Assembly: GCA_040877415.1 (NCBI GenBank)
Contig: JBBDNV010000198.1
Location: forward strand, 1-48,673
DNA length: 48,673 nt
Direction: 5' to 3'
Source: JBBDNV01 sp040877415
Lineage (GTDB): Bacteria > Planctomycetota > Planctomycetia > Pirellulales > PALSA-1355
Shown here: one piece after another, positions 1-7,976 of the stretch
How positions within the stretch are numbered: position 1 is the stretch's first letter
Layout: every line of letters begins with the position of its first letter
Position numbers and translations under genes: made by a program
Notes under the pieces: model-generated
Told to the model about the DNA's origin: nothing
Seen by the model: the letters and a program-made list of their open reading frames with translations, nothing else
Databases searched by the model: none

Positions 1-659
1 GGGATCTCGTTGCCGTCGGATTGCTGGCTGCGCTCAGCGTGCTGGCCAAGCCGAATTATTTTCTGGCATTTGGTCCGGTCTACGCGTTGCTGGCCTGGTG
101 GCGGTTCGGCTTCTCGCGAGTCTGGCTGCTATCACAGGCGGCGCTCCTTCCGACCGTGATGCTGTTGTACTGGCAGGCGACGGCCTCGTTCGACGGGCCT
201 GGCGCGATGCGTCCCGAGCAGCACATCGCCTGGATGCCGCTGGCCGCCTGGCACGTTTATACGACCTCGATTCCCTTTTCGCTTCTGATCTCGTTGGCGT
301 TTCCGCTGTCTTATCTGGCGATTTTTCGGCGATCGCTTCAAAACCGCGACATGCTCGTGTTTGCCTGGGGAGTCATGCTCTCGGCATTGGTCTGGACCGG
401 TTGCTTCGCCGAGGTGCGCAGCACCGACGGTGTTTTGGACATCGACTTCAATTTTTCGTGGGGCTCGCACCTGAGCCTGTTCGTGCTGTTTCTGGTCACC
501 GCGATGGACATGGTCGACAACCCGGCCGCGATGAGCGCGATCGGCCGCAATCCAACCGCCCCGCGCATAGCAAAGCTGCCGTGGTGGCTGCTGGGGGCTC
601 ATGCCGCCAGCGGCATCTTGTGGATTGTCCGCCAGGCCATCGGCCGCGGTTACGGCTAA
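1..659 (+). CDS. Polytopic membrane protein, 5' end outside window (partial)
   Basis: The reading frame is already open at base 3 (DLVAVG... before the first Leu), so the start lies upstream. About 218 residues are visible, ending at TAA 657-659. I see four or five hydrophobic stretches separated by short polar loops: near the start, around residues 35-55, 80-105, 115-130 and 155-170, then a short basic tail. No catalytic motif is visible in this part. Its position beside a glycosyltransferase block, and the PNYFLAF / LLAWWRF style of sequence, would fit the C-terminal half of a glycosyltransferase-39-like or other polytopic envelope protein, but that is inference from context. The stop codon sits inside a 7-bp direct repeat (CGGCTAA at 653-659 and 788-794) that brackets the palindromic element just downstream. 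Confidence 0.6.
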   Translation, partial: DLVAVGLLAALSVLAKPNYFLAFGPVYALLAWWRFGFSRVWLLSQAALLPTVMLLYWQATASFDGPGAMRPEQHIAWMPLAAWHVYTTSIPFSLLISLAFPLSYLAIFRRSLQNRDMLVFAWGVMLSALVWTGCFAEVRSTDGVLDIDFNFSWGSHLSLFVLFLVTAMDMVDNPAAMSAIGRNPTAPRIAKLPWWLLGAHAASGILWIVRQAIGRGYG

Positions 660-660
660 C

Positions 661-790
661 CCGGATTATTCATGGGCCGGAGTTTCCTGGCGCACAGTGC
701 GCCATACTAACCCGACGCGCAAGCGAGGGTAACTCGATGCTCGGCCCTCGCTTGCGCTTCGGGTTAGTGTTGGCCCATGAATAATCCCGG
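661..790. repeat. Nested palindromic intergenic element
   Basis: Three inverted repeats sit inside each other. The outer arms are 663-678 and 772-787 (GGATTATTCATGGGCC and its complement). The inner arms are 706-729 and 745-768, 24 bp with one mismatch, core CGCAAGCGAGGG. A separate hairpin GGCGCAC-A-GTGCGCC lies at 689-703. Translated, the inner arms give 'NPKRKRG' or 'LTRSASEG', strings I remember from many over-predicted planctomycete proteins, so this is probably a dispersed family. CGGCTAA occurs on both sides (653-659, 788-794). Confidence 0.75.
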
Positions 791-1294
791 CTAAACGGGC
801 CAGCGTCTCGCCTCGCCCCGCGCCGCTGACAAGTGCGGCAATCTCTAGCGCGCCCCGCCGCCCATATTGGCGCCCCTTCTGCGCGCCACCGGCTCCAGTC
901 GCCTGCCGCCTCGGCCACGTCACGGCTGAGCGACCTGTGCTCATCTGACGCCGCTTCGCAGGCGTCCGCAATCCGACTTGGTCGGCAATTGGGTCCGCAC
1001 CTCGCAGCGCGAAAGCGGGGTGACGGCGATTTTTGCCGGATTTTCGGCACAATCAGGTCAAGTCATTTTATTCATTTAATCTATATTATCCATACGATCT
1101 TGACTATTCATTTTATCCATTTTATCATAATGGCCTGCCTAAAAGGTACGGACGACCTTCGAGGGCCGCGTGGCGACTCGCCCAACCGTCTCGTCGCCAT
1201 CTCGCCACGCTAACGACCCATTCTGGTGTCGCCTCCTCGCCAGGCAGTCGGTCAGGACACGTGCCTCTCGCTGCCCTTTCTAAGAAATCTGCCC
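791..1294. other. Intergenic region with an AT-rich promoter-like tract
   Basis: No convincing gene. 791-1050 is GC-rich and featureless. 1055-1135 is strikingly AT-rich for this genome, made of degenerate repeats of ATTTTATCCATTTTATC type. The remaining 160 bp up to the surface-protein start looks like an untranslated leader. Confidence 0.5.
1100..1128 (+). promoter_or_regulatory. Candidate sigma-70-type promoter for the surface-protein gene
   Basis: TTGACT at 1100-1105 and TATCAT at 1123-1128 are separated by exactly 17 bp and lie in the AT-rich tract upstream of the gene starting at 1295. This is a good consensus match, but the tract is AT-rich and repetitive, so chance agreement is possible. 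Confidence 0.4.
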
Positions 1295-4200
1295 ATGCTA
1301 CGCAAATCAAAGGCCAACAGGCCCCGACGCGCGGCTCCCCGCGCGCGCTTGGGACATCATCTCAGCCGGTCGTTGTTGTTCGAAGCGTTTGAAGACCGTC
1401 GTCTCCTCGCCGCGCTATCGATCAGCGCCGAAAACGCCTTGCCCGGCACGTCGCCCGACGAGTGGGACGTCGGCTTCGGGTCGAGCAACATCGAGGGCTA
1501 TGCCACGCGGATGAGCATCGACCAGGGGGAGACCGTCGAGTTCAAGGTCAGTACCGACGCCGACGACTATCACATCGACATCTACCGCACGGGCTACTAC
1601 GGCGGCTTGGGGGCGCGCTATATCACGACGATCAACCCGAACGCCAGCCTGGCTCAGAACCAGCCCAACCCGGTGGAAGACTCGGATACCGGCCTCATCG
1701 ACGCCGGCAACTGGCGCGTGTCGGCGCAGTGGAACGTTCCCGACGACGCCACGTCGGGGGTTTATCTTGCCAACCTGATTCGCGACGACGGCGTTGACGG
1801 AGCGAGCCAGATTATCTTCATCGTTCGCGACGACGACGGGCAGTCCGACGTCGTGTACAAGACGTCGGACACCACGTGGCAGGCGTACAACAATTGGGGC
1901 GGCAACTCGCTGTACGAGGGTACCAGCAACGGCCGCGCCTACGCGGTGAGCTACAACCGGCCGATGAACTACGACATTCGGTCGTATAACCTCGTGAGCT
2001 ACTACTTCGGCACCGAGCACCCGATGGTCCGGTTCATGGAGCGAAACGGCTACGACGTCAGCTACATCGCTTCGATGGATCTTGTCGAGCGCAGCTCGCT
2101 CTTAATGACCCACGAGGTCATCGTAACGACCGGCCACGACGAGTACTGGTCGGCGGCCGAGCGGAACGCGGTCATCGCGGCGCGCGATGCCGGCGTCAGC
2201 GTGATATTCGGCGGCGGCAACGACGTTTTCTGGAAGACGTACTGGGAGTCGAGCTCCTTCGATTCGGCCACTCCGGATCGAACGCTGGTCACTTACAAGT
2301 CGACTCACGACAACGCGATCATTGATCCGGTGAACCCGGACATCTGGACCGGCACGTGGCGCGATCCGCGTTTCAGCCCTCCGGCCGACGGTTCTCTTCC
2401 TGAAAACGCATTGATCGGCACCCTGTTCATGGTCAACTCCGACGGCTCGAGCCACCCGATCACCGTGCCGGCGACGAATGCCCCTCTGCGGTTCTGGCGC
2501 AATACGAGCGTGGCCAACCTGTCGGGGAACCAGACGGCGACCATCAGCGACCGCGTGATCGGCGAGGAGTGGAACGAGGACATCGACAACGGATTTCGTC
2601 CCGCGGGTCTGATCCAACTGTCCAGCAGCACGCTTAGCACCAACACGTATCTGCAGGATTACGGCAGCACGTACGCTCCGGGCACGTCCACCCACACGTT
2701 GACCATGTATCGCGCGGCCAGCGGCGCCTTGGTGTTTAGCGCCGGCTCGCAGCAATTCGTGTGGGGCCTGGACGCCAACCACGACGGCAACAGCAGCACC
2801 GCCGACTCGCGGTTGCAGCAGGCAATGGCGAATTTATTCGCCGACATGGGCGCTCAGCCGACGACGCTTATGGCCGGTCTTGTTCCGGCGTCGATGTCGA
2901 CCGACACCCTTGCGCCCACGTCGACGATCACCTCGCCCGCCAATGGCGCCAATCTCCCAAGCGGCAGCTCGGTGACGATCAGCGGGACCGCCCAGGACGG
3001 CGGCGGCGGGGTTGTCGCGGCGGTGGAAGTTTCGGTCGACGGAGGCTTGACCTGGCATCCCGCCACCGGCCGCGCCAACTGGACGTTGGCTTGGACACCG
3101 CGCTCGACTGGCGAAGTAAACATTCGCAGCCGCGCTATCGACGACAGCGGGAACATCGGCAGCCCCGGCCCGGGAATTACTATCAATCCGCAGGCGAGCG
3201 GCCCGTATTCGCTGTGGAACAACGCCGGCACGCCCAGTACGGTCAACAGCGGGGACGGCGAGGCGGTCGAAGTCGGTGTCCGGTTCATGGCGAGCACAAA
3301 CGGCTCCGTCAGCGGAGTGCGATTCTACAAAGGCGCGGCCAACACCGGCACGCACACGGGCAGCCTGTGGACCGCCAGCGGTCAATTGCTGGCCACGGCC
3401 ACGTTCACGGGCGAATCATCCAGCGGCTGGCAGCAGGTCAATTTCGCCAATCCGGTCGCCGTGACGGCCGGCACGACCTACACGGCGTCCTACCACACCG
3501 ACGCCGGCAACTATTCCGTCAATCTCTCCTACTTCACAAAGTGGGGCATCGACAGCGGACCGCTGCATGCCATGCCCGAGGGGTCCTTCGGCCACAATGG
3601 CGTTTACCTTTATGGCGACGGCGGATTTCCCATCTACTCCTTTCAAGGCAGCAACTACTGGGTCGATGTGGTGCTCAGCACGGTTCCGCCGGCCGATGGC
3701 GAGGCGCCGACGGTCACCGCGTTCAATCCTGTCAGCGGCGCTACGAACGTGGCGACGGGCGCCGCGCCGACCGTCACCTTCAGCGAGACGCTGAATGCCT
3801 CGACGGTCAACACCAGCACGATCTTCCTGCGTAACGCCAGCAACGTGGTCATCCCCTCGACGGTCGCGTACAACTCATCGACGAACACCGCGACGTTGAC
3901 CCCCACGAGCGCCCTGGCCGCGTCGACGACGTACACCATCGTCGTCAAAGGCGGTTCGGCCGGAGTGAAAGACCAGGTCGGCAATGCGCTCGTCTCCGAC
4001 GTCACCTCGTCGTTCACGACGGCTGCCGCCGCGGATACCACGGCGCCAACGGTGACTTCGTTCAATCCGGCCAATGGCGCTTCGAACGTCGCGGCGGGCG
4101 CCGCGCCAACCGTCACGTTCAGCGAGACGCTGAATGTCTCAACGATCAACACCGGCACGATCTTCTTGCGTGACGCCGGCAACGTGGTGGTTCCCTCGAC

Positions 4201-5461
4201 CGTCGCTTACAACTCCTCGACAAACACCGCGACGTTGACCCCGAGTGCCGCCTTGGCCAACTCGACGACGTATACCATCGTCGTCAAGGGCGGCTCGGCC
4301 GGAGTGAAAGACCTGGCCGGCAATGCGCTCGTCTCCGACGCTACCTCGTCGTTCACCACGGCCGCCGCTTCGACTACATCCAGCCTGTGGGCGAAGTCGG
4401 TGACTCCGGCCATCGCCGACAGCGGCGACAGTAGCTCGATCGAGCTGGGCGTGAAGTTCTCCTCCAACACCAATGGTTTCATCACCGGTCTGTGGTTCTA
4501 CAAGGGCGCGGCCAACACCGGCACGCACACAGGCAAACTATGGAGCGCGAGCGGTCAATTGCTCGCCACGGCCAACTTCACGGGCGAATCGGCCAGCGGC
4601 TGGCAGCAAGTCAATTTCGCCAATCCGGTCGCTGTGACGGCCGGCACGACCTACACGGCGTCGTACCACGCCAACTCCGGCCACTATTNNNNNNNNNNNN
4701 NNNNNNNNNNNNNNNNNNNNNNNNNNNNNNNNNNNNNNNNNNNNNNNNNNNNNNNNNNNNNNNNNNNNNNNNNNNNNNNNNNNNNNNNCAACGCGGTGAT
4801 ACCGTCGGCGCTCGCCTACAACTCCTCGACGAACACCGCGACGTTGACCCCGAGTGCCGCCTTGGCCAACTCGACGACGTATACCATCGTCGTCAAAGGC
4901 GGCTCGGCCGGAGTGAAGGACCTGGCCGGCAATGCGCTCGTCTCCGACGTCACCTCGTCATTCACCACGGCCGCTGCGGCCTCGTCCTCGTCCAGCGTGT
5001 GGCCGCGGACTACGACTCCGAGCACTGTTGACAGCGGTGACGGCAACTCGATCGAGCTGGGCATGAAGTTCTCTGCCAACACCAATGGTTCGATCACCGG
5101 TTTGTGGTTCTACAAGAGCGCGGCCAACACCGGCACGCACACGGGCAGCCTGTGGAGCGCCAGCGGTCAACTACTGGCCACGGCCACCTTTACGGGCGAA
5201 ACGGCTAGCGGCTGGCAACGGGTCGATTTCGCCAGTCCCGTCGCCGTGACGGCCGGCACCACGTACGTGGCGTCGTACCACACCAACAGCGGCCACTATT
5301 CGGTCAACCGTTCCTACTTCAACTCCCCGTACACCAGCGGCCCGCTGACGGTCCCGGCCAACGGCGGCGTTTATGGATACGGCTCGGGTGGGTTCCCCAC
5401 GAGCAGCTTTCAGGGGAGCAACTACTGGATCGACGTGGACTTTGTCCCATCCGGGAATTGA
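1295..5461 (+). CDS. Large modular surface protein: dimethylformamidase-beta-like domain, Ig-like and DUF4082 repeats
   Basis: At least 1388 residues. The start at 1295 is preferred because it puts a short basic leader before the planctomycete export motif FEAFEDRRLLAA (residues ~29-40). An in-frame ATG at 1226 would add 23 unrelated residues. Residues ~40-525 match the N,N-dimethylformamidase beta-subunit C-terminal-like domain: RTGYYGGLGARY, SDTTWQAYNNWGGNSLY, MERNGYDVSYI, TGHDEYWS and GGGNDVFWKTYWE. An Ig-like domain follows (~535-630), then DUF4082, two Big_5-type Ig-like domains (opening APTVTxFNP, ending SxFTTAAA), a second DUF4082 cut by the N gap, the rest of a third Big_5, and a final DUF4082 (~1233-1388). 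I know this combination from secreted actinobacterial proteins. Role inferred: extracellular carbohydrate binding or degradation; no enzyme activity is proven. It ends one base from the convergent GT8 gene. Confidence 0.85.
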   Translation: MLRKSKANRPRRAAPRARLGHHLSRSLLFEAFEDRRLLAALSISAENALPGTSPDEWDVGFGSSNIEGYATRMSIDQGETVEFKVSTDADDYHIDIYRTGYYGGLGARYITTINPNASLAQNQPNPVEDSDTGLIDAGNWRVSAQWNVPDDATSGVYLANLIRDDGVDGASQIIFIVRDDDGQSDVVYKTSDTTWQAYNNWGGNSLYEGTSNGRAYAVSYNRPMNYDIRSYNLVSYYFGTEHPMVRFMERNGYDVSYIASMDLVERSSLLMTHEVIVTTGHDEYWSAAERNAVIAARDAGVSVIFGGGNDVFWKTYWESSSFDSATPDRTLVTYKSTHDNAIIDPVNPDIWTGTWRDPRFSPPADGSLPENALIGTLFMVNSDGSSHPITVPATNAPLRFWRNTSVANLSGNQTATISDRVIGEEWNEDIDNGFRPAGLIQLSSSTLSTNTYLQDYGSTYAPGTSTHTLTMYRAASGALVFSAGSQQFVWGLDANHDGNSSTADSRLQQAMANLFADMGAQPTTLMAGLVPASMSTDTLAPTSTITSPANGANLPSGSSVTISGTAQDGGGGVVAAVEVSVDGGLTWHPATGRANWTLAWTPRSTGEVNIRSRAIDDSGNIGSPGPGITINPQASGPYSLWNNAGTPSTVNSGDGEAVEVGVRFMASTNGSVSGVRFYKGAANTGTHTGSLWTASGQLLATATFTGESSSGWQQVNFANPVAVTAGTTYTASYHTDAGNYSVNLSYFTKWGIDSGPLHAMPEGSFGHNGVYLYGDGGFPIYSFQGSNYWVDVVLSTVPPADGEAPTVTAFNPVSGATNVATGAAPTVTFSETLNASTVNTSTIFLRNASNVVIPSTVAYNSSTNTATLTPTSALAASTTYTIVVKGGSAGVKDQVGNALVSDVTSSFTTAAAADTTAPTVTSFNPANGASNVAAGAAPTVTFSETLNVSTINTGTIFLRDAGNVVVPSTVAYNSSTNTATLTPSAALANSTTYTIVVKGGSAGVKDLAGNALVSDATSSFTTAAASTTSSLWAKSVTPAIADSGDSSSIELGVKFSSNTNGFITGLWFYKGAANTGTHTGKLWSASGQLLATANFTGESASGWQQVNFANPVAVTAGTTYTASYHANSGHYXXXXXXXXXXXXXXXXXXXXXXXXXXXXXXXXXXNAVIPSALAYNSSTNTATLTPSAALANSTTYTIVVKGGSAGVKDLAGNALVSDVTSSFTTAAAASSSSSVWPRTTTPSTVDSGDGNSIELGMKFSANTNGSITGLWFYKSAANTGTHTGSLWSASGQLLATATFTGETASGWQRVDFASPVAVTAGTTYVASYHTNSGHYSVNRSYFNSPYTSGPLTVPANGGVYGYGSGGFPTSSFQGSNYWIDVDFVPSGN
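3211..5458 (+). repeat. Alternating DUF4082 and Big_5 coding repeats
   Basis: DUF4082 modules begin near 3211, 4384 and 4993, each with GSLWxASGQLLATAxFTGE and the GTTYxASYH motif. Big_5 modules lie at ~3700-4020, ~4040-4368 and the gap to ~4975, sharing YNSSTNTATLTP and TIVVKGGSAGVKD. Nucleotide identity between copies is high enough to break a short-read assembly, which fits the gap lying inside the second DUF4082. Confidence 0.8.
4689..4788. other. Scaffold gap of exactly 100 N
   Basis: A round-number placeholder inside a repeat. Aligning the interrupted module with its complete copy, about 109 codons should separate YHANSGHY from NAVIPSALAYNSS, whereas the gap supplies room for about 34. 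The true missing length is therefore probably 327 bp or more, and the unbroken frame across the Ns is coincidental. Confidence 0.9.
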
Positions 5462-5462
5462 G

Positions 5463-6536
5463 CTAGCGACCGGAGGTTGACTGTTCGCTGCCCCGCTCGA
5501 ACCATTGGCGGGCCCGGTCCCCAAGCCACTTGCGCCCGTGTCGCAATCGCCGTTCCTGGGACTTGAGGAGCTCGAACATTACCTTCAGCCGCTTGAGGCG
5601 CGATGGACGCCAGCCGGCCCACGCCGTGCGATCGAGGTACTCGAAGAAATCTCCCCGCAGCGGGTGCCGGCACGGCGGGCTCCAAGGTTTCGAGCCCGTC
5701 GTGAAGTGCACGATGTAAGGATCGCTGCGCAACTGTTCGTACGTCTGGCGATCGAAGGGGCTTTGCCGCCAGCTCGGGTACACAAAGACGTGCGAGCCTT
5801 GGTTCCAGCGCAGGTCGAGCGGTCCCCAACGGCCGGAAAGCACGACGTTCAGCGCGTATTGATCCCACCAGCGGACGTGCTGCCGATGCTCCTCCAGGCA
5901 CGCGAGCAGTTGCCGTGGCAGGTCGGCATCCCGCCAGGCGCCCAGGTCAATCACGAGGACGCCGGAGTTGAAGTATGCCGCTTCGGGCCTTAGTCCCAGT
6001 TCGCGATAGTTGGAAACCGGCTGGGCCGAACCCAAGTGGCGGCCGCAGAGGTGAAAGTTTTCGAGCGCCTGCGACGCGTCCAAGTACGGGGCCGCACAGT
6101 CCTGGGCCGCCAGACACCAGCGCCCCCCGAGCGCACAATCCCAAAGACGCCCAAGGTCCGTTCGCACGATCAGATCGGAATCGAGGTAGATCACGCGCTC
6201 GACTTCGCTGGGCAGCACCCGTGGAATCAGAATGCGATAGTAGGCGACGACGCTGATATGGCCAAAGACCGGCAGTCCGGCGAGGGCCTGCGCATCGACC
6301 CGAATCCACGTCATTTCATAGCGCCCCTCGGGCCACGATCGCAATAATCGCTCTTTGGTGGCGCTTGTGAGCCCGCCGTCCAGCACAAACAGCCGGAGTT
6401 TTCGATCTGCCGCCAGATTGTCCAGCGCCGAACGGACCGTCGCTGCCAGGCCCATGGCAAAGTTGTCGTCGGCGGCCAATACCACAACCGGGTCGCGGTC
6501 CGGCACGGCGCTCGATTTCGTGTGCGTGGATATCAT
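5463..6536 (-). CDS. Glycosyltransferase family 8 protein
   Basis: 357 residues of GT-A fold. PVVVLAADDNFAMGL (residues ~16-30) is the GT8 nucleotide-sugar entry strand. VIYLDSDLIV (~115-124) carries the DxD metal-binding triad at 119-121. YFNSGVLVIDL (~188-198) is the conserved acceptor-side motif, and WDQYALNVVLSGRW follows. GT8 enzymes (LgtC, RfaJ, general stress protein A) transfer glucose or galactose from UDP-sugars with retention of configuration; here LPS-type or exopolysaccharide synthesis is likely. The tail after ~300 is basic (RRLRHGRKWLGDRARQW), suggesting loose membrane contact. The ribosome site upstream of the ATG at 6536 is weak. The gene is convergent with the surface protein (1-bp gap) and divergent from the GT2 gene at 6896. 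Confidence 0.85.
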   Translation of the reverse strand: MISTHTKSSAVPDRDPVVVLAADDNFAMGLAATVRSALDNLAADRKLRLFVLDGGLTSATKERLLRSWPEGRYEMTWIRVDAQALAGLPVFGHISVVAYYRILIPRVLPSEVERVIYLDSDLIVRTDLGRLWDCALGGRWCLAAQDCAAPYLDASQALENFHLCGRHLGSAQPVSNYRELGLRPEAAYFNSGVLVIDLGAWRDADLPRQLLACLEEHRQHVRWWDQYALNVVLSGRWGPLDLRWNQGSHVFVYPSWRQSPFDRQTYEQLRSDPYIVHFTTGSKPWSPPCRHPLRGDFFEYLDRTAWAGWRPSRLKRLKVMFELLKSQERRLRHGRKWLGDRARQWFERGSEQSTSGR

Positions 6537-6895
6537 TTTGAAACGGCCTTTTAATCAAAGCGCGCGATGAAAGCTTGGAAGTCGGAGGTATAGGGGACAC
6601 TCACTCGGGGTGCAATGCCGGTTTTTACCGAAGCAGCGACAGGGCAACAAGATAGGATTGCGGCCGTGGCATGAGAAGTGAGGCGCCCCAATGGTTCGCT
6701 GCCGGCGCTCGGGCAGGTGCTATCGGCCGTTTGTCATCTTGCCAGAATTCGCTATTGCGCGCCCTTTGCGGACATACGCAATTCGACGGCTGGCGCCGCT
6801 TCGCGCTTCGAGTATTCCGCTTGTAGCGATTGTGCCGATACATCTGATGAGTCGCGGGTGTCTGGTTGCGTCGTTCTTCGGATCGGGGGGAAGCC
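6537..6895. other. Divergent intergenic region between two glycosyltransferases
   Basis: About 360 bp that must hold the starts of both the GT8 (minus) and GT2 (plus) transcripts. I see no gene and no strong promoter pair. GGGGGGAAG at 6885-6893 is the ribosome site of the GT2 gene. Confidence 0.4.
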
Positions 6896-7939
6896 ATGAC
6901 CACGACGTGCCTCGTCAGCAATTACAACTACGCCAACTTCATCGGCCAGGCCGTGGACAGTGCCTTGGGCCAGACGTTGCCGTTCGACGAGATCATTGTC
7001 GTTGACGACGGCTCGACCGACGGTTCCGTCGATTTGCTGGCGAGCCGGTATGCCGAAAGTCCGACGATCCACGTCGTCTCGAAACCCAACGGGGGCCAAC
7101 TTTCGTGCTTCAACGAAGGTTTCGCCGGCTCGAGAGGCGACGTCGTGTTCTTCCTCGATGCGGATGACGTCTACGAGCCGCGCTACCTCGAAAAAACGCT
7201 CGACGTTTACCGTCGCCATCCGTCGGTTGATTTTGTGTTTTGCGGGCACCGCAAGTTCGGCCGGTGCGACAGCGTGCACCTGCCTTTCGCCGACGACCGC
7301 GACCTGGGCTACTCGGTGATCCTGACGGCCTATCTCGGCGAGTGGATCGGCGCGCCGACGTCGTGCTTATCGATGCGGCGTCACGTGCTCGAAAAAATCT
7401 TGCCGCTGCCGTTTGCCGACGACTGGCGCACGCGGGCCGACGATTGCCTCGTGTTTGGAGCCTCGCTCGCCGGCGCGCGCAAGTATTGCGTCGCCCAGCC
7501 GCTGGTGCGCTATCGCGTGCACGGCGACAACCACTTTTGCGGCCGTTCGGCGGATCGATTCGCCACCTATCGTCGCCGCCTGGCGATCAACGCTCTGTTC
7601 GGCCACCTGGAGCGCAAGCTTTGCTACAACGTTCGGCGCCTGGCCGAATTCCACCATCGGGAGTTTTGCACCATCGGCCGGCCGAGCTTGCGCCAGCTTG
7701 CCCTGTACGTCGGCATTAACATGCGCGCGCGGGCCTCGCTGCTGCGGCGGCTGGCGTGTCTTGCCGAGATGGCCGGTCATTACCTGCGCACCGCGATCTG
7801 GCCCGCCGGCGGCGCGGAAAACCGCGCGCGGGCGGTCGATCGCGACTCGACGGGGCCGCTGCACGTGTTCGTTCCTACGAATTCAGCGGCCGATGTCGAC
7901 GCGAAGCGGCCGAGGGTGCCTCAACGCCACGCGGCCTGA
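6896..7939 (+). CDS. Glycosyltransferase family 2 protein
   Basis: 347 residues. The ATG at 6896 is chosen because a purine run (GGGGGGAAG) lies 3 bp upstream and the glycosyltransferase core begins at once (TCLVSNYNYANFIGQAVDSAL). IIVVDDGSTDGS (~34-45) is the GT2 nucleotide-binding motif, and VVFFLDADDVYEP contains the D-x-D region. WRTRADDCLVFGASL probably supplies the catalytic base, and VRYRVHGDN(N/H)F is a typical GT2 tail motif. It probably adds one sugar to a cell-surface glycan from a nucleotide-sugar donor in the cytoplasm. It is convergent with the polytopic membrane protein at 7977. The last ~50 residues (ENRARAVDRDST... onwards) have no clear homology and are polar. Confidence 0.85.
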   Translation: MTTTCLVSNYNYANFIGQAVDSALGQTLPFDEIIVVDDGSTDGSVDLLASRYAESPTIHVVSKPNGGQLSCFNEGFAGSRGDVVFFLDADDVYEPRYLEKTLDVYRRHPSVDFVFCGHRKFGRCDSVHLPFADDRDLGYSVILTAYLGEWIGAPTSCLSMRRHVLEKILPLPFADDWRTRADDCLVFGASLAGARKYCVAQPLVRYRVHGDNHFCGRSADRFATYRRRLAINALFGHLERKLCYNVRRLAEFHHREFCTIGRPSLRQLALYVGINMRARASLLRRLACLAEMAGHYLRTAIWPAGGAENRARAVDRDSTGPLHVFVPTNSAADVDAKRPRVPQRHAA

Positions 7940-7976
7940 CCGCGAAGCGGTCAATCGGCCATTTAACGTGCCGTCG

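Noticed and set aside
666..1052. Long minus-strand open frames with NPKRKRG or LTRSASEG text
   Set aside because: They read through the palindromic element; no ribosome site and no family, so treated as repeat translation.
1055..1135. Origin of replication or DnaA-box cluster in the AT-rich tract
   Set aside because: No TTATCCACA-type boxes beyond one weak likeness and no replication genes nearby.
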